Source: Phycisphaeraceae bacterium (GTDB lineage Bacteria > Planctomycetota > Phycisphaerae > Phycisphaerales > UBA1924). From it: a stretch of DNA of 64,000 nucleotides. How positions within the stretch are numbered: position 1 is the stretch's first letter; each line of letters starts with the position of its first letter. Shown here piece after piece: positions 26,272 to 34,597 of this stretch. The DNA lies in NCBI GenBank assembly GCA_015200025.1, contig CP054186.1:62001-126000 (forward strand), given 5' to 3'. A program made the position numbers and the translations under genes. The notes under the pieces were generated by a model. The model did not search any database and had not been told where the DNA came from. It saw nothing but the letters and a program-made list of their open reading frames with translations.

Positions 26272-27276
26272 GTGGCTAACGACGCTTCGTACTTTCGCAC
26301 CCCCGGGGGCCCTCACGCGGTTCGTGTGACCGAAGTCTCCCCGCGCGACGGCCTGCAGAACGAGCCCCGCGTCATCTCGACTCCCGAGAAGGTTCGCTTG
26401 GCCTCCGCGCTCGCGGGGTGTGGGGTCGAGGAGGTCGAGGTCTCGAGCTTTGTCAGCCCGCGGTGGATCCCACAGCTCGGCGACGCCACCGAGGTGTTCG
26501 ACGGGCTCGCGCGAGGCGGGGTGGATATCGCGCCCGGGGCGCCGTGGCTCTCGGCGCTGGTGCCCAACGAGCGGGGTCTTGCTTCGGCCCTCGCCGTGAA
26601 CGAGCGATGGGGCCGGCGTGTGATCCGCAAGGTGTCGGTGTTCACCGCCGCGAGCGAGACGTTCTGCCGGAAGAACATCAACGCGACGATCGCCGAGTCG
26701 ATCGAGCGTTTCGTGCCCGTGGTTGCCGGGGCGCGTTCGGCGGGCCTGGTCGTCCGTGGGTACGTCTCGTGCGTCATCGCGTGCCCGTTCGAGGGGGCGA
26801 TCGATCCGGCCGCGGTGGCCCGCGTGGCGGGGATGCTCCGCGGGATCGGCGTGGATGAACTCGACCTGGGCGACACCATCGGGGCCGGGGACGCGGCGTC
26901 GACCGAGCGGGTGCTGGCGGCGGTGGACCTCGAGTGGCCGATCACGGGCGTGGGCGAGGTCGATTTCGCGGGCGGGCGTGGGATGGTGACACTGCACCTC
27001 CACGACACCTTCGGGCGTGCGGTGGAGTGCGTCCGGGCCGGGTTGGCCGCGGGCGTTCGGTCGTTCGATGCGTCGGCGGCGGGGCTGGGCGGGTGCCCGT
27101 ACGCGGGCCGCGAGGGCAAGAGAGCGCCGGGCAACATCGATACCGGGGCGTTGGTGCGTGAGATCCGGCGTGCCGGGTACGCCGTGGGCGTGGATGGGCC
27201 GAGGCTCGAGGACGCCGCTTCGCTCGCCCGCTCGCTGGTCGCGGGAGCCGGCGGGGGAGAGGCGGTCGCCCGGTGA
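26272..27276 (+). CDS. mvaB: Hydroxymethylglutaryl-CoA lyase
   Basis: About 334 residues. The enzyme splits HMG-CoA into acetyl-CoA and acetoacetate, the last step of leucine breakdown. Motifs: VTEVSPRDGLQNEPRVIST (metal and substrate end of the TIM barrel), VEVSSFVSPRWIPQL, and the catalytic-loop signature LGGCPYAGREGKRAPGNIDT with its Cys. Metal-binding HLHDTFG is present. The start is probably GTG 26272 (TTG 26263 is in frame); the ribosome-binding site is weak (GGGG). The stop overlaps the next gene by four bases (GTGA), so it forms an operon with two crotonase-family genes. Confidence 0.93.
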   Translation: MANDASYFRTPGGPHAVRVTEVSPRDGLQNEPRVISTPEKVRLASALAGCGVEEVEVSSFVSPRWIPQLGDATEVFDGLARGGVDIAPGAPWLSALVPNERGLASALAVNERWGRRVIRKVSVFTAASETFCRKNINATIAESIERFVPVVAGARSAGLVVRGYVSCVIACPFEGAIDPAAVARVAGMLRGIGVDELDLGDTIGAGDAASTERVLAAVDLEWPITGVGEVDFAGGRGMVTLHLHDTFGRAVECVRAGLAAGVRSFDASAAGLGGCPYAGREGKRAPGNIDTGALVREIRRAGYAVGVDGPRLEDAASLARSLVAGAGGGEAVAR

Positions 27277-28076
27277 TCCGTGCCGAGTTCCGCGGGCCGC
27301 TGGCGGTGATCACCCTCGCGCGGGGCGAGAAACGCAACGCGCTGACGCCCGAGATGCTCGGCTCGCTGGAGTCGGCGATCGCGCAGGCCTCCGCCGCGGG
27401 CCGGGAAGGCCGCACCCGGGCTTTGCTGCTGACGGGCGAGGGCCCCGTGTTCTGCGCGGGGTTCGATCTTTCGCTCTGCCGGGAGGAGGCCGAAGCGGGG
27501 GGCGGCGGGGCCACGGTCCTGCGCTCGCTGTTGACGGGCTTGAGCCAGGCCGTCGCCGCGTTGCGCGAGCAGCCGCTGCCCGTCGTGATCGCGGCGCACG
27601 GGGCGGCGCTGGCGGGCGGGTGCGCGCTGCTCGGGGCGGGCGACCTGGTCGTGACGGACGCGGGGGCCAAGCTCGGGTACCCCGTCGTTCGCCTTGGCAT
27701 CTCGCCCGCGGTCTCGGCGCCGTGGCTGCGGCTCAAGGTCGGGGACGGGCCGGCGCGGGCGAGGCTCCTGGACCCGGGGGTGATCGACGGGCGCGAGGCC
27801 TTACGGGTCGGGCTGGTGTCGCGATGCGTGGAGCAACCCGCGGAGGTCCTGCCCGCCGCGATGGAGGAGGCCGTAGCCCTGGCCTCCAAGCCGCCGGGCG
27901 CGGTGCGGGCGCTGCGCGGGTGGATAGGCGAGGTCGAGGGCGAGGTCCGGTCGTGGGCGGGGCTGCGGGCGTCGCTCTCGCTGACGGGCGGTGAGGAAGA
28001 GCGCCGGATGCTCCCCGCGGCGTGGGCGGCGCGGGGTCCAGACGGGCCGAGCGGCGCCCCCCGGGGGGCGCGTTAG
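27273..28076 (+). CDS. Enoyl-CoA hydratase/isomerase (crotonase) family protein, catalytic Glu not evident
   Basis: A 267-residue crotonase-fold protein. ITLARGEKRNALTPEMLGSL and GEGPVFCAGFDLSL build the acyl-CoA pocket; AAHGAALAGGCALLGAGDLV is the oxyanion-hole region. In the place where hydratases usually carry a catalytic Glu (PE in FPEV) it reads GYPVVRLGISPAV, so the first catalytic acid appears to be missing. GTG 27273 overlaps the HMG-CoA lyase stop. The LGI-PAV-P pattern is shared with the next gene and with methylglutaconyl-CoA hydratases. Role in leucine breakdown is likely from context, but this copy may be a non-hydratase or inactive partner. Confidence 0.88.
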   Translation: MIRAEFRGPLAVITLARGEKRNALTPEMLGSLESAIAQASAAGREGRTRALLLTGEGPVFCAGFDLSLCREEAEAGGGGATVLRSLLTGLSQAVAALREQPLPVVIAAHGAALAGGCALLGAGDLVVTDAGAKLGYPVVRLGISPAVSAPWLRLKVGDGPARARLLDPGVIDGREALRVGLVSRCVEQPAEVLPAAMEEAVALASKPPGAVRALRGWIGEVEGEVRSWAGLRASLSLTGGEEERRMLPAAWAARGPDGPSGAPRGAR

Positions 28077-28084
28077 AATCGGTC

Positions 28085-28825
28085 ATGCTGGCGACGCTCG
28101 ACGTTCACGGCCCGGTCGCGACGCTCACCCTCAACAGGCCCGAGGCGAGGAACGCGCTCTCCATCGAACTGCTCGGGGCGTTGCACCACCGCGTCGATGA
28201 ACTCGCCCGGACGCCGGGGGTCGGCGTGGTGGTTGTCACCGGCGCGGGCGCGTGCTTCTGCGCCGGGATGGATCTCAAGGCGGTGCTGGGGGACGCGAGC
28301 GCCGGGGCGGCTTTGCTGACATCGCTCGCGGGGCTAACGCTCAAGGTCCGCTCGCTGCCCGCGGTGGTGCTGGCCAAGGTGAACGGGGCCGCGATCGGGG
28401 GCGGGTGCGGGCTGGCCTGTGTCTGCGACCTCGCGCTCACACACGACGACGCCAAGCTGGGTTTCCCCGAGGTCGACCTGGGTGTCTGCCCGGCGGTGGT
28501 CGCGCCGTGGCTGGTCCGCAAGATCGGAACGGGGCGGGCGCGGGCCGTGCTGCTCCGCGGTGGGCTGATGACCGGACGGGACGCCGCGGCGATCGGGATC
28601 GTCGATCGATCCGCGGGCTCGCGGGAGGAACTCGACACGCTGGCCGCGGAGACGGCGGACCGACTCTCGAAAGGCGGGCCGATGGCCCTCGCCGCGACCA
28701 AGGGGTTGCTCAACGAGATCGACGGCTCGCTCGACGCGTCGCTGGTGATGCGCGGGGCGGAACTCTCGGCCCGGGTTCTCGCGGGCGAGGAAGCGCAGCA
28801 GCGGCTCCGTTCGAAGATCGGGTAG
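28085..28825 (+). CDS. Enoyl-CoA hydratase family protein, probable methylglutaconyl-CoA hydratase
   Basis: A 246-residue crotonase. ATG 28085 lies 8 bases after the previous stop; an upstream frame start at 28022 would overlap it. LTLNRPEARNALSIELLGAL, GAGACFCAGMDLK and KVNGAAIGGGCGLACVCDLA are the CoA and oxyanion-hole elements, and the catalytic-type Glu is present in LGFPEVDLGVCPAVVAPWL. The sequence pattern together with the adjacent HMG-CoA lyase suggests hydration of 3-methylglutaconyl-CoA, the step before the lyase. It is paralogous to the preceding gene. No methylcrotonyl-CoA carboxylase gene is in the window. Confidence 0.9.
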   Translation: MLATLDVHGPVATLTLNRPEARNALSIELLGALHHRVDELARTPGVGVVVVTGAGACFCAGMDLKAVLGDASAGAALLTSLAGLTLKVRSLPAVVLAKVNGAAIGGGCGLACVCDLALTHDDAKLGFPEVDLGVCPAVVAPWLVRKIGTGRARAVLLRGGLMTGRDAAAIGIVDRSAGSREELDTLAAETADRLSKGGPMALAATKGLLNEIDGSLDASLVMRGAELSARVLAGEEAQQRLRSKIG

Positions 28826-28875
28826 CGTGCATCCCCCCGTAGACCCCTCGGTCCGATTCTCGGAACGGGGGGTGG

Positions 28876-28912
28876 GAAAAAGACCGACGCCCGCCGGTGG
28901 GCGGGCGCGGGT
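28876..28912 (-). terminator. Rho-independent terminator after the Cys-rich lipoprotein gene
   Basis: Stem CGCCCGCC/GGCGGGCG (arms 28888-28895 and 28900-28907) extended by a GACC/GGTC outer pairing, with a T tract on the minus strand (A run 28877-28881 on plus). It lies 30 bases after the lipoprotein stop. Confidence 0.8.
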
Positions 28913-28941
28913 CGATCGCTTGAGAGTCGGTCGGCTCGGGC

Positions 28942-29244
28942 TTAGTTCTGGCCCGTGCAGGACGACTTGGCCTTGTCCGAGCAGGGCGTGGCGCAGCTCT
29001 TGGCTTCGCCGGCGACCATGCCCGCGGCGGGCTTGTCGGTGCAGGCGGCCTTCTTCGTGGCGCACCCGGAGGCGCAGTCCTTCTTGCCCTCGACCATGCC
29101 GGGGGCGGCCTTGTCGGTGCAAGCGGCCTTGTCGGCGCAGCATTTCTCGCCCGAGACCGCGCCGGCGGCGGCGCCGTCGGTCTTGCTCTGGCACCCGGCG
29201 ACGAACATGGCCGCACCGGCCAACAGGATCGCGAACTTCTTCAT
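28942..29244 (-). CDS. Small Cys-rich repeat lipoprotein (unknown function)
   Basis: A 100-residue lipoprotein. AGGAGT fixes ATG 29244; the lipobox VAGC gives a lipidated Cys18. The mature part has nine more Cys (35, 36, 42, 57, 61, 68, 84, 88, 96) in an imperfect repeat of about 26-28 residues: ACTDKAAPGMVEGKKDCASGC then ACTDKPAAGMVAGEAKSCATPC. Family not recognised. Spaced Cys with Lys suggests disulfide-braced or metal-binding loops exposed from the membrane, but no standard metal motif is complete. A perfect 8-bp hairpin (29264-29284) lies in its leader just before the ribosome-binding site. Confidence 0.85.
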   Translation of the reverse strand: MKKFAILLAGAAMFVAGCQSKTDGAAAGAVSGEKCCADKAACTDKAAPGMVEGKKDCASGCATKKAACTDKPAAGMVAGEAKSCATPCSDKAKSSCTGQN

Positions 29245-29381
29245 CGGTGGACTCCTCGGATAGGCACGGGCAGAAGGCCCGTGCGAAACAACGCAAGCCC
29301 GGCCGGCCCGATGCCGAGACGGGCGATTGTTCAGACACCCTATCGTACCGCTCCGCCCGCGCGAAGTTCGCGTGACCCGAA

Positions 29382-29422
29382 CAAAAACAACGCGATCGGG
29401 CACCCGGATGAGTGCCCGATCG
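29382..29422 (-). terminator. Rho-independent terminator of the ribosomal operon after rplQ
   Basis: Perfect 11-bp stem CGATCGGGCAC/GTGCCCGATCG (plus-strand arms 29393-29403 and 29412-29422), 8-base loop, then CGTTGTTTTTG on the minus strand. It lies 30 bases after the rplQ stop and ends the operon. Confidence 0.92.
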
Positions 29423-29451
29423 GATTCTGAACGGTGGATGAGGGGCCGGGC

Positions 29452-30072
29452 TCAGGCCGCCGGGGCCGCGGCTTTGCGGACCTTGGCCGCGTACGCCGTC
29501 CGCTTATCGGCGATCCGCCGGCGACGGCTGACCTTCCCGCCGATCTCGGGGCCTTCTTCGTTGCCGACGAACTGGATCAGGCAGAGCTCGGCGGCGTCGC
29601 CGATGCGGTGCTTGCCGAGCTTGATGATCCGCGTGTACCCGCCCGGGCGGTCGGCGTAACGCTTGGCGACGTTCTCGAAGATGTGCTTGACGAGCTTGGG
29701 GGCCGAGCGGAGTTCGCCGTAGCGGTTGCGTTCGACGAGCTCGGCGGCCGGGATGTCGAAGTAGCCCTGGGCCCGCGAGCGGAGCTCCTCGACCTGCTTT
29801 TTCTCCTCGTCGGTGGCCGTCTTGGGGAGGTAAGACCACTCGAAGGCGAGGCGGTCACGCCCGAGCTTGGCGATGACGAGCCGTCGCGCGGCGAGGTCGC
29901 CTCGCTTGGCCAGCGTGATGATCTTCTCCACGAACGGCTTGAGGCACTTGGCCTTCTGCTCGGTGGTGACGATCTGCCCGTGCTGGAACAGGGACGAGGC
30001 GAGGTTGCGCAGCATCGCGGTGCGGTGCGCGGTGGTTCGGCCGAGTCGGTAGCCGGCTCTGCGGTGACGCAT
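29452..30072 (-). CDS. rplQ: 50S ribosomal protein L17, enlarged
   Basis: About 206 residues against 115-130 in most bacteria. The N-terminus MRHRRAGYRLGRTTAHRTAM and the C-terminal RYADRPGGYTRIIKLGKHRI with AELCLIQFV are the L17 landmarks. Between them, after LAKRGDLAARRLVIAKLGRD, about 45 extra residues (SYLPKTATDEEKKQVEELRS onward) are inserted, and an Arg/Ala-rich tail follows. ATG 30072 matches the family start. L17 lies near the peptide exit tunnel. It is the last gene of the operon, followed by a strong terminator. Confidence 0.95.
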   Translation of the reverse strand: MRHRRAGYRLGRTTAHRTAMLRNLASSLFQHGQIVTTEQKAKCLKPFVEKIITLAKRGDLAARRLVIAKLGRDRLAFEWSYLPKTATDEEKKQVEELRSRAQGYFDIPAAELVERNRYGELRSAPKLVKHIFENVAKRYADRPGGYTRIIKLGKHRIGDAAELCLIQFVGNEEGPEIGGKVSRRRRIADKRTAYAAKVRKAAAPAA

Positions 30073-30230
30073 GACGAAACTCCAAGCCCCACGACCCAAT
30101 CCCGGGTTCCCCTCGCCGCCGGTGTGCCGGTCGGTGAGGGGCCTTGATCCTAGGCGGGTCCGTGGCGGGAAGGCCACACGCGGGGTTCAACCCGGGCGTG
30201 GCGTGATCGGTGCCTGATCGGGACCCCGGC

Positions 30231-31250
30231 CTATTGGGCGGGGATCTCGGGCTTGACGACGGTGTACCCCTCGGGGAGCTGAACGCCGAGGTCCAGCCCG
30301 ATGTCCTGCAGCTTGCGCTTGACCTCGCGGAGTGAGGTTTTCCCGAAACTGCGGAGCTTGAGGAGCTCGCCCTCGGACTGCGTGACGAGCTGAGCGACAG
30401 TCTCGATCCTCGCGGACTCGAGGCAGTTGCTCGCCCGGACGGACAGTTCGAGGTCCCCGATGGGCATGTTGAGCTTGCGGATGAGGTCCTCGTCGACGCC
30501 GGCGGCGGCGGCGGCCTCCTCGCTCACACGCTCCGAGCCGAGCTCGAAGTACTGCACGAAGGGATTGAGGTGCTTGCGGAGGATCTTGGCCGCCTCGACG
30601 ATCGACATCTCGGGGGTCAGCGTCCCGTTGGTCCAGACCTCGAGGGTCAGCTTGTCGTAGTTGGTCCGCTGGCCGACGCGGGTTTCCTCGACCTTGTAGC
30701 GCACCCGCTGAACGGGGGAGTAGAGGGCGTCGACGTGGATCAGCCCGACCTCCTGCTCGGCGTCGGCGGAGTACTGCTCGCTCGCGGGGACGTACCCGCG
30801 GCCGCGGCTGACGCGCAGCTCCATCTCGAAATCGACCTTCTCGGTCAGCGTGGCGATGACCAGGTCCTTGTTGAGGATGGTCACGGCGGTGTCGGCCTGG
30901 ATCATGTCGGCCGTGATCTCGCCGGGGCCGCGGGCCGCCAGGTGCATCACCTTCGGCTCGTCCGAGTCGAGCCGGACGACGAGGTTCTTGACGTTGAGGA
31001 CGATGTCCGTCACGTCCTCCATCACGCCCGGGATGCTCTGGAACTCGTGCTGAGCACCCTTGAGCTTGATCGCGGTCACGGCGGCGCCCTCGAGCGACGA
31101 GAGCAGGACGCGACGGACGGCGTTGCCCACCGTGGTCCCGAAGCCACGCTCGAACGGTTCGACGATAAACCGCCCGTACACGTCGGTGGTGTAACGCGGG
31201 TCCGCGACAACGCGGGAGGGAAGTTCCAGGCCACGCCAACGGAAGCGCAT
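30231..31250 (-). CDS. rpoA: DNA-directed RNA polymerase alpha subunit
   Basis: A 339-residue alpha subunit. The N-terminal dimerisation domain has EPFERGFGTTVGNAVRRVLL and SSLEGAAVTAIKLKG; the C-terminal DNA-binding domain has MPIGDLELSVRASNCLESAR and LKLRSFGKTSLREVKRKL. Length is normal. ATG 31250 has GAGG eight bases upstream; the frame is open to 31475 but without similarity. It follows rpsK directly, without the rpsD gene usually found between them. Confidence 0.98.
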   Translation of the reverse strand: MRFRWRGLELPSRVVADPRYTTDVYGRFIVEPFERGFGTTVGNAVRRVLLSSLEGAAVTAIKLKGAQHEFQSIPGVMEDVTDIVLNVKNLVVRLDSDEPKVMHLAARGPGEITADMIQADTAVTILNKDLVIATLTEKVDFEMELRVSRGRGYVPASEQYSADAEQEVGLIHVDALYSPVQRVRYKVEETRVGQRTNYDKLTLEVWTNGTLTPEMSIVEAAKILRKHLNPFVQYFELGSERVSEEAAAAAGVDEDLIRKLNMPIGDLELSVRASNCLESARIETVAQLVTQSEGELLKLRSFGKTSLREVKRKLQDIGLDLGVQLPEGYTVVKPEIPAQ

Positions 31251-31413
31251 GGTGTCGACCTCGTGTGCAGCGGGTTTCGGGGCGGGATTCCCGGGCACAC
31301 GGGCGATCCCGGCACCGCTGCGGGCCGGGACGCTCTTCTTGCCTGGGGGACGGGGGTCGGTTCGTGACGCCGAACGACCAGGGGGGGCCCGGGGCGTCGA
31401 CGCGAGGGTTGGC

Positions 31414-31788
31414 TTAGACGCGACGACGCTTGGGCGGGCGGCAGCCGTTGTGCGGGACCGGGGTGTGATCCTCAACGGCCGTTACGCGCAGGCCGCAGGC
31501 GACCAGCCCGTTGACCGCGCTCTCGCGGCCCGCGCCGGCGCCCTTGATGCGGATCTCGACCTCGGACATGCCCATCTTGCGCACCTTCTGCCCGCACGTT
31601 TCGGCGGCCCGGGTGGCGGCGAAGGGCGTGCTCTTGCGGCAGCCCTTGAACCCGATGGTGCCCGCCGAGTCCCACGCGACCGTCTCGCCGTTGGTATCGG
31701 TGATCGTGACGATCGTGTTGTTCTGGGTCGCGCGGATGTGGACCACCCCGCGGACGACGTTTTTCCTGACCTTGGCCTTCTTCGACAT
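31414..31788 (-). CDS. rpsK: 30S ribosomal protein S11
   Basis: A 124-residue S11. GVVHIRATQNNTIVTITD, GFKGCRKSTPFAA and ITAVEDHTPVPHNGCRPPKRRRV-type ending are diagnostic (the last reads VTAVEDHTPVPHNGCRPPK). ATG 31788 is the family start. S11 forms part of the platform at the mRNA exit with S7 and S18. It is downstream of rpsM and upstream of rpoA. Confidence 0.98.
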   Translation of the reverse strand: MSKKAKVRKNVVRGVVHIRATQNNTIVTITDTNGETVAWDSAGTIGFKGCRKSTPFAATRAAETCGQKVRKMGMSEVEIRIKGAGAGRESAVNGLVACGLRVTAVEDHTPVPHNGCRPPKRRRV

Positions 31789-31902
31789 CGATGCTTGCCT
31801 CCGCGGATCGCCCGACACTGGGTGTCGTCCCCGCACGACCCACGCCGGGCGACGCCCGGGCGGGTCCGTTCTGATTCGGGCCGCGAGGGCGCGGCCGCGT
31901 GA

Positions 31903-32283
31903 TTACTTGGCCTTGACGCTCTTCTTGCCCGCCACGGTCTTCTTCTTGCCCTTGCGCGTGCGGGCGTTGGACTGCGTCCGCTGCCCACGCACGGGGAGGC
32001 CCTTGCGGTGGCGGTCGCCGCGGTAGGACTTGATGTCCTTGAGACGCTGGATGTTCTGACTGACGTGGCGACGCAGGGCGCCCTCCACGAGGTACTTGGC
32101 GTCGATGATCGCCGTGATCTGCGCCAGCTGCGTCTCGCTCACCTCGTTGGCCCGAAGGTCGGGGTTGATCTTGGCTTCTTCGAGGATGAGGGCGGCGACA
32201 TGCTCGCCGATCCCGTGGATGTACTGCAGCGCGTACAGGATTTTCTTCTTGTCCGGAACGTCGATACCCGCGATACGTGGCAC
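31903..32283 (-). CDS. rpsM: 30S ribosomal protein S13
   Basis: A 126-residue S13. PRIAGIDVPDKKKILYALQY, GIGEHVAALIL and the C-terminal HRKGLPVRGQRTQSNARTRK are the family landmarks. The length is slightly over the usual 118. S13 sits in the small-subunit head and touches the P-site tRNA and L5. It follows rpmJ and precedes rpsK. Confidence 0.98.
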   Translation of the reverse strand: MPRIAGIDVPDKKKILYALQYIHGIGEHVAALILEEAKINPDLRANEVSETQLAQITAIIDAKYLVEGALRRHVSQNIQRLKDIKSYRGDRHRKGLPVRGQRTQSNARTRKGKKKTVAGKKSVKAK

Positions 32284-32373
32284 GCCGATTCTCCCTCAGG
32301 GCCGACTTCCCGCCGGCCCGACATCAACCCTTCCGACCCGACCGCCCCCACCGCACGCGGACGCGCGGACCGA

Positions 32374-32490
32374 TCAGCCCTGGACCTGCTTGTGCTTGGG
32401 GTCGGCCTTGCAGATCACCCGGAGCTTGCCCTTGCGGCGGACCACCTGGCACGAGCCGCAGACTTTCTTGACGCTCGAACGAACCTTCAC
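32374..32490 (-). CDS. rpmJ: 50S ribosomal protein L36 (zinc-binding form)
   Basis: A 38-residue protein too short for most gene finders. From GTG 32490 it reads [20 protein letters not shown], then [18 protein letters not shown]. Cys11, Cys14, Cys27 and His33 keep the zinc ribbon, with one extra residue (KADPKH) before the His. It lies in the normal place between infA and rpsM. In contrast to this protein, S14 in the same operon has lost its zinc cysteines. Confidence 0.95.
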   Translation of the reverse strand: MKVRSSVKKVCGSCQVVRRKGKLRVICKADPKHKQVQG

Positions 32491-32593
32491 GACTCACCGT
32501 CCATTCCGTGCCGGCCGACGGAACGTCGGGCCGGGCCTTGTGCGGTACGTGTCATCCAGAGCCCACCCGGCCGACGATCCCGGTGGGACAGAA

Positions 32594-32623
32594 ACTATAG
32601 GCCGCCCGGTGGTCCAAAGTCAT
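32594..32623 (-). promoter_or_regulatory. Candidate internal promoter before rpmJ-rpsM-rpsK-rpoA-rplQ
   Basis: Minus strand: ATGACT (-35-like, 32623-32618), 18-base spacer, TATAGT (-10, five of six consensus bases, 32599-32594). It lies in the infA-rpmJ gap, which is locally AT-rich, and would give about 97 bases of leader before rpmJ. It could express the alpha-operon part separately. Confidence 0.5.
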
Positions 32624-32670
32624 TTTCAGAAAAATTGACGCTCGACCGGACGTATCCGAACATTTCCCGA

Positions 32671-32937
32671 TCATGAAGACCGGGACGCGAAGGCGGGGGG
32701 CGGCCCGCCGCCGGTATGGCGGAACGTGATGCGGGCCTTGGAGAGGTCGTACGGGCTGATCTCGACGGTCACCCGGTCGCCCGGGAGGATGCGGATGTAG
32801 TTCATGCGCATTTTGCCGGAGACGTAAGCCAAGACCTCGGTCTTCTGCTCGTTGGGCAGGCGGACCTTGAACATGGCGTTGGGGAGGGCCTCGGTGACGA
32901 CGCCCTCGAACGTGAACTTGTCGTCCTGCTTTCCCAT
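32671..32937 (-). CDS. infA: Translation initiation factor IF-1 with C-terminal extension
   Basis: An 88-residue OB-fold protein against the usual 72. [40 protein letters not shown] and [17 protein letters not shown] cover the whole family, and a short Pro-rich tail ([14 protein letters not shown]) is extra. IF-1 occupies the A site during initiation. It lies between secY and rpmJ; the adk and map genes often found here are missing. Confidence 0.97.
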   Translation of the reverse strand: MGKQDDKFTFEGVVTEALPNAMFKVRLPNEQKTEVLAYVSGKMRMNYIRILPGDRVTVEISPYDLSKARITFRHTGGGPPPAFASRSS

Positions 32938-32997
32938 GCGTGTGCTTCGTGCTCCAAAGGTAAGGTGCGGGGGTTTGGGTGTGTGGGGGGGTGAGGG

Positions 32998-34395
32998 TCA
33001 GGATTGGACGCCGCGGATGCGGGGCGACTTCATCTCTTCGCCGCTGCTGAGGAAACCCTGGTAGTTCCGCATGAGGAGGTTGGCCTCGATGCGTTGGAGG
33101 AAGTCCATGGTGACCGAGACGACGATCAGGAGGGCGGTACCCCCGAGGAAGTGGGTGATGCTCTCGCGGACGCCCAAGCTCTTGTTCACAACCAGCGGGG
33201 TGATGGCGATGATGGCGAGGAAGGCGCCGCCGACGTAGGTGATGCGGGTCATGACGGTTTCGAGGTACTCCGCGGTCCTGGGCCCGGGGCGCAGGCCGGG
33301 GATGAACGAGCCGTGCTCTTTGAGCTGCTTGCTCATGTCCTCGGGGTTGAACTGGACGGTGATCCAGAAGTAGGAGAAGAAGTAGACCATCGCGATGTAG
33401 AGCAGGACGTAGAGATACTCACCGGTGTTGAAGGCGAAGGTGAGCCACTGGGTCACCTTGAAGAACCAGGAGTCGCCGCCCGAGTTTTTGGCGGCCTCGT
33501 GCAGCCCGGTGAAGATGACCAGGGGGAAGAGCATGAGCGTGCTGGCGAAGACGACGGGCATGACGCCGCCGTGGTTGATGCGGAGGGGGAGGAACGAGCG
33601 CTGCCCGCCGAAGACCTTGCGCCCGCGGGTGTGCTTGGCCTGCTGAACCGGGATTCGGCGTTGGGCCACGGTCATCAGGACCGACCCGGCGACGACGAGC
33701 ACGAACCCGCCCGCGATCCCCAGCAGCCCGGTGGTCCCGAGCTTGCCGGCCTCGGTGGTCCCGGGCTCGAAGGACTGGTAGATATCCATGAGCGCGGTGG
33801 GCATCGTGGCGAGGATGCCCGCCATGATGATCATGGAGACGCCGTTGCCGATCCCGTACTTATCGATCTGTTCGCCGAGCCACATGAGGAAGGCCGTGCC
33901 CGCGGTCAGCGCGAGCACCGCCATCACCCACCAGATGGGGTTGGCCAGCGCCTCGGGGTAGATGAAGTCCATGTGACGGAGCGTCATGAGCCAGGCGGAG
34001 GCCTGGAAAAGGCACAGCCCGATCGTGGCGTAGCGGGTCCACTCCTGGATCTTCTGGCGGCCCGTCGGGCCCTCGTCCTGGATCTTCTTGAGGGGGGGGT
34101 ACGCGGAGCTGAGCAGCTGGAAGACGATGCCCGCGGTGATGTAGGGCATGATGCCCAGCCCGAAGATCGTGGAGTGCGACAGCGCGCCGCCGGAGAACGT
34201 GGCGACGTACTGGGTGACCTTCGCGAGGGCGGACTGGTCGCCGAGGTTCTCGAAGGCTTCCTTGAGCTTGAGCTGGTTGATCCCCGGGAGCGGGATCCAG
34301 TGGCCGATCCGGAAGACGACGAGCATCGCCAGCGTGAACAGGATCTTGTTCCGCAGTTCCTTGATCCGGAAGACGTTGATCAACGTCTGAAACAT
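32998..34395 (-). CDS. secY: Preprotein translocase channel subunit SecY
   Basis: A 465-residue, ten-helix channel protein. Landmarks: RNKILFTLAMLVVFRIGHWI in helix 1, ALSHSTIFGLGIMPYITAGI (plug and helix 2 region), MWLGEQIDKYGIGNGVSMII, and SFIPGLRPGPRTAEYLETVM in the last cytoplasmic loop that binds ribosomes and SecA. It follows rplO, as in most spc operons. Its motor SecA is encoded at the left edge of this window. Confidence 0.98.
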   Translation of the reverse strand: MFQTLINVFRIKELRNKILFTLAMLVVFRIGHWIPLPGINQLKLKEAFENLGDQSALAKVTQYVATFSGGALSHSTIFGLGIMPYITAGIVFQLLSSAYPPLKKIQDEGPTGRQKIQEWTRYATIGLCLFQASAWLMTLRHMDFIYPEALANPIWWVMAVLALTAGTAFLMWLGEQIDKYGIGNGVSMIIMAGILATMPTALMDIYQSFEPGTTEAGKLGTTGLLGIAGGFVLVVAGSVLMTVAQRRIPVQQAKHTRGRKVFGGQRSFLPLRINHGGVMPVVFASTLMLFPLVIFTGLHEAAKNSGGDSWFFKVTQWLTFAFNTGEYLYVLLYIAMVYFFSYFWITVQFNPEDMSKQLKEHGSFIPGLRPGPRTAEYLETVMTRITYVGGAFLAIIAITPLVVNKSLGVRESITHFLGGTALLIVVSVTMDFLQRIEANLLMRNYQGFLSSGEEMKSPRIRGVQS

Positions 34396-34597
34396 CGAGA
34401 GGGTTCCTCAGGGGCGAGCGCCGGGGTCTTCGGCCCGACGTCGGACCCGTGTTCGGGCGGTGGCCGTCACGGGGCGGGCCGGGCCGCCGCGTCGGACGAC
34501 GTACAGGGGATAAAAGTATGCCCGGGAATCGCTCGGCGGCGTGTCCCGGGCATGGAATCTGTCTGGGCGTGTGGGAAGAACAAGGGACCCCGGAGGG

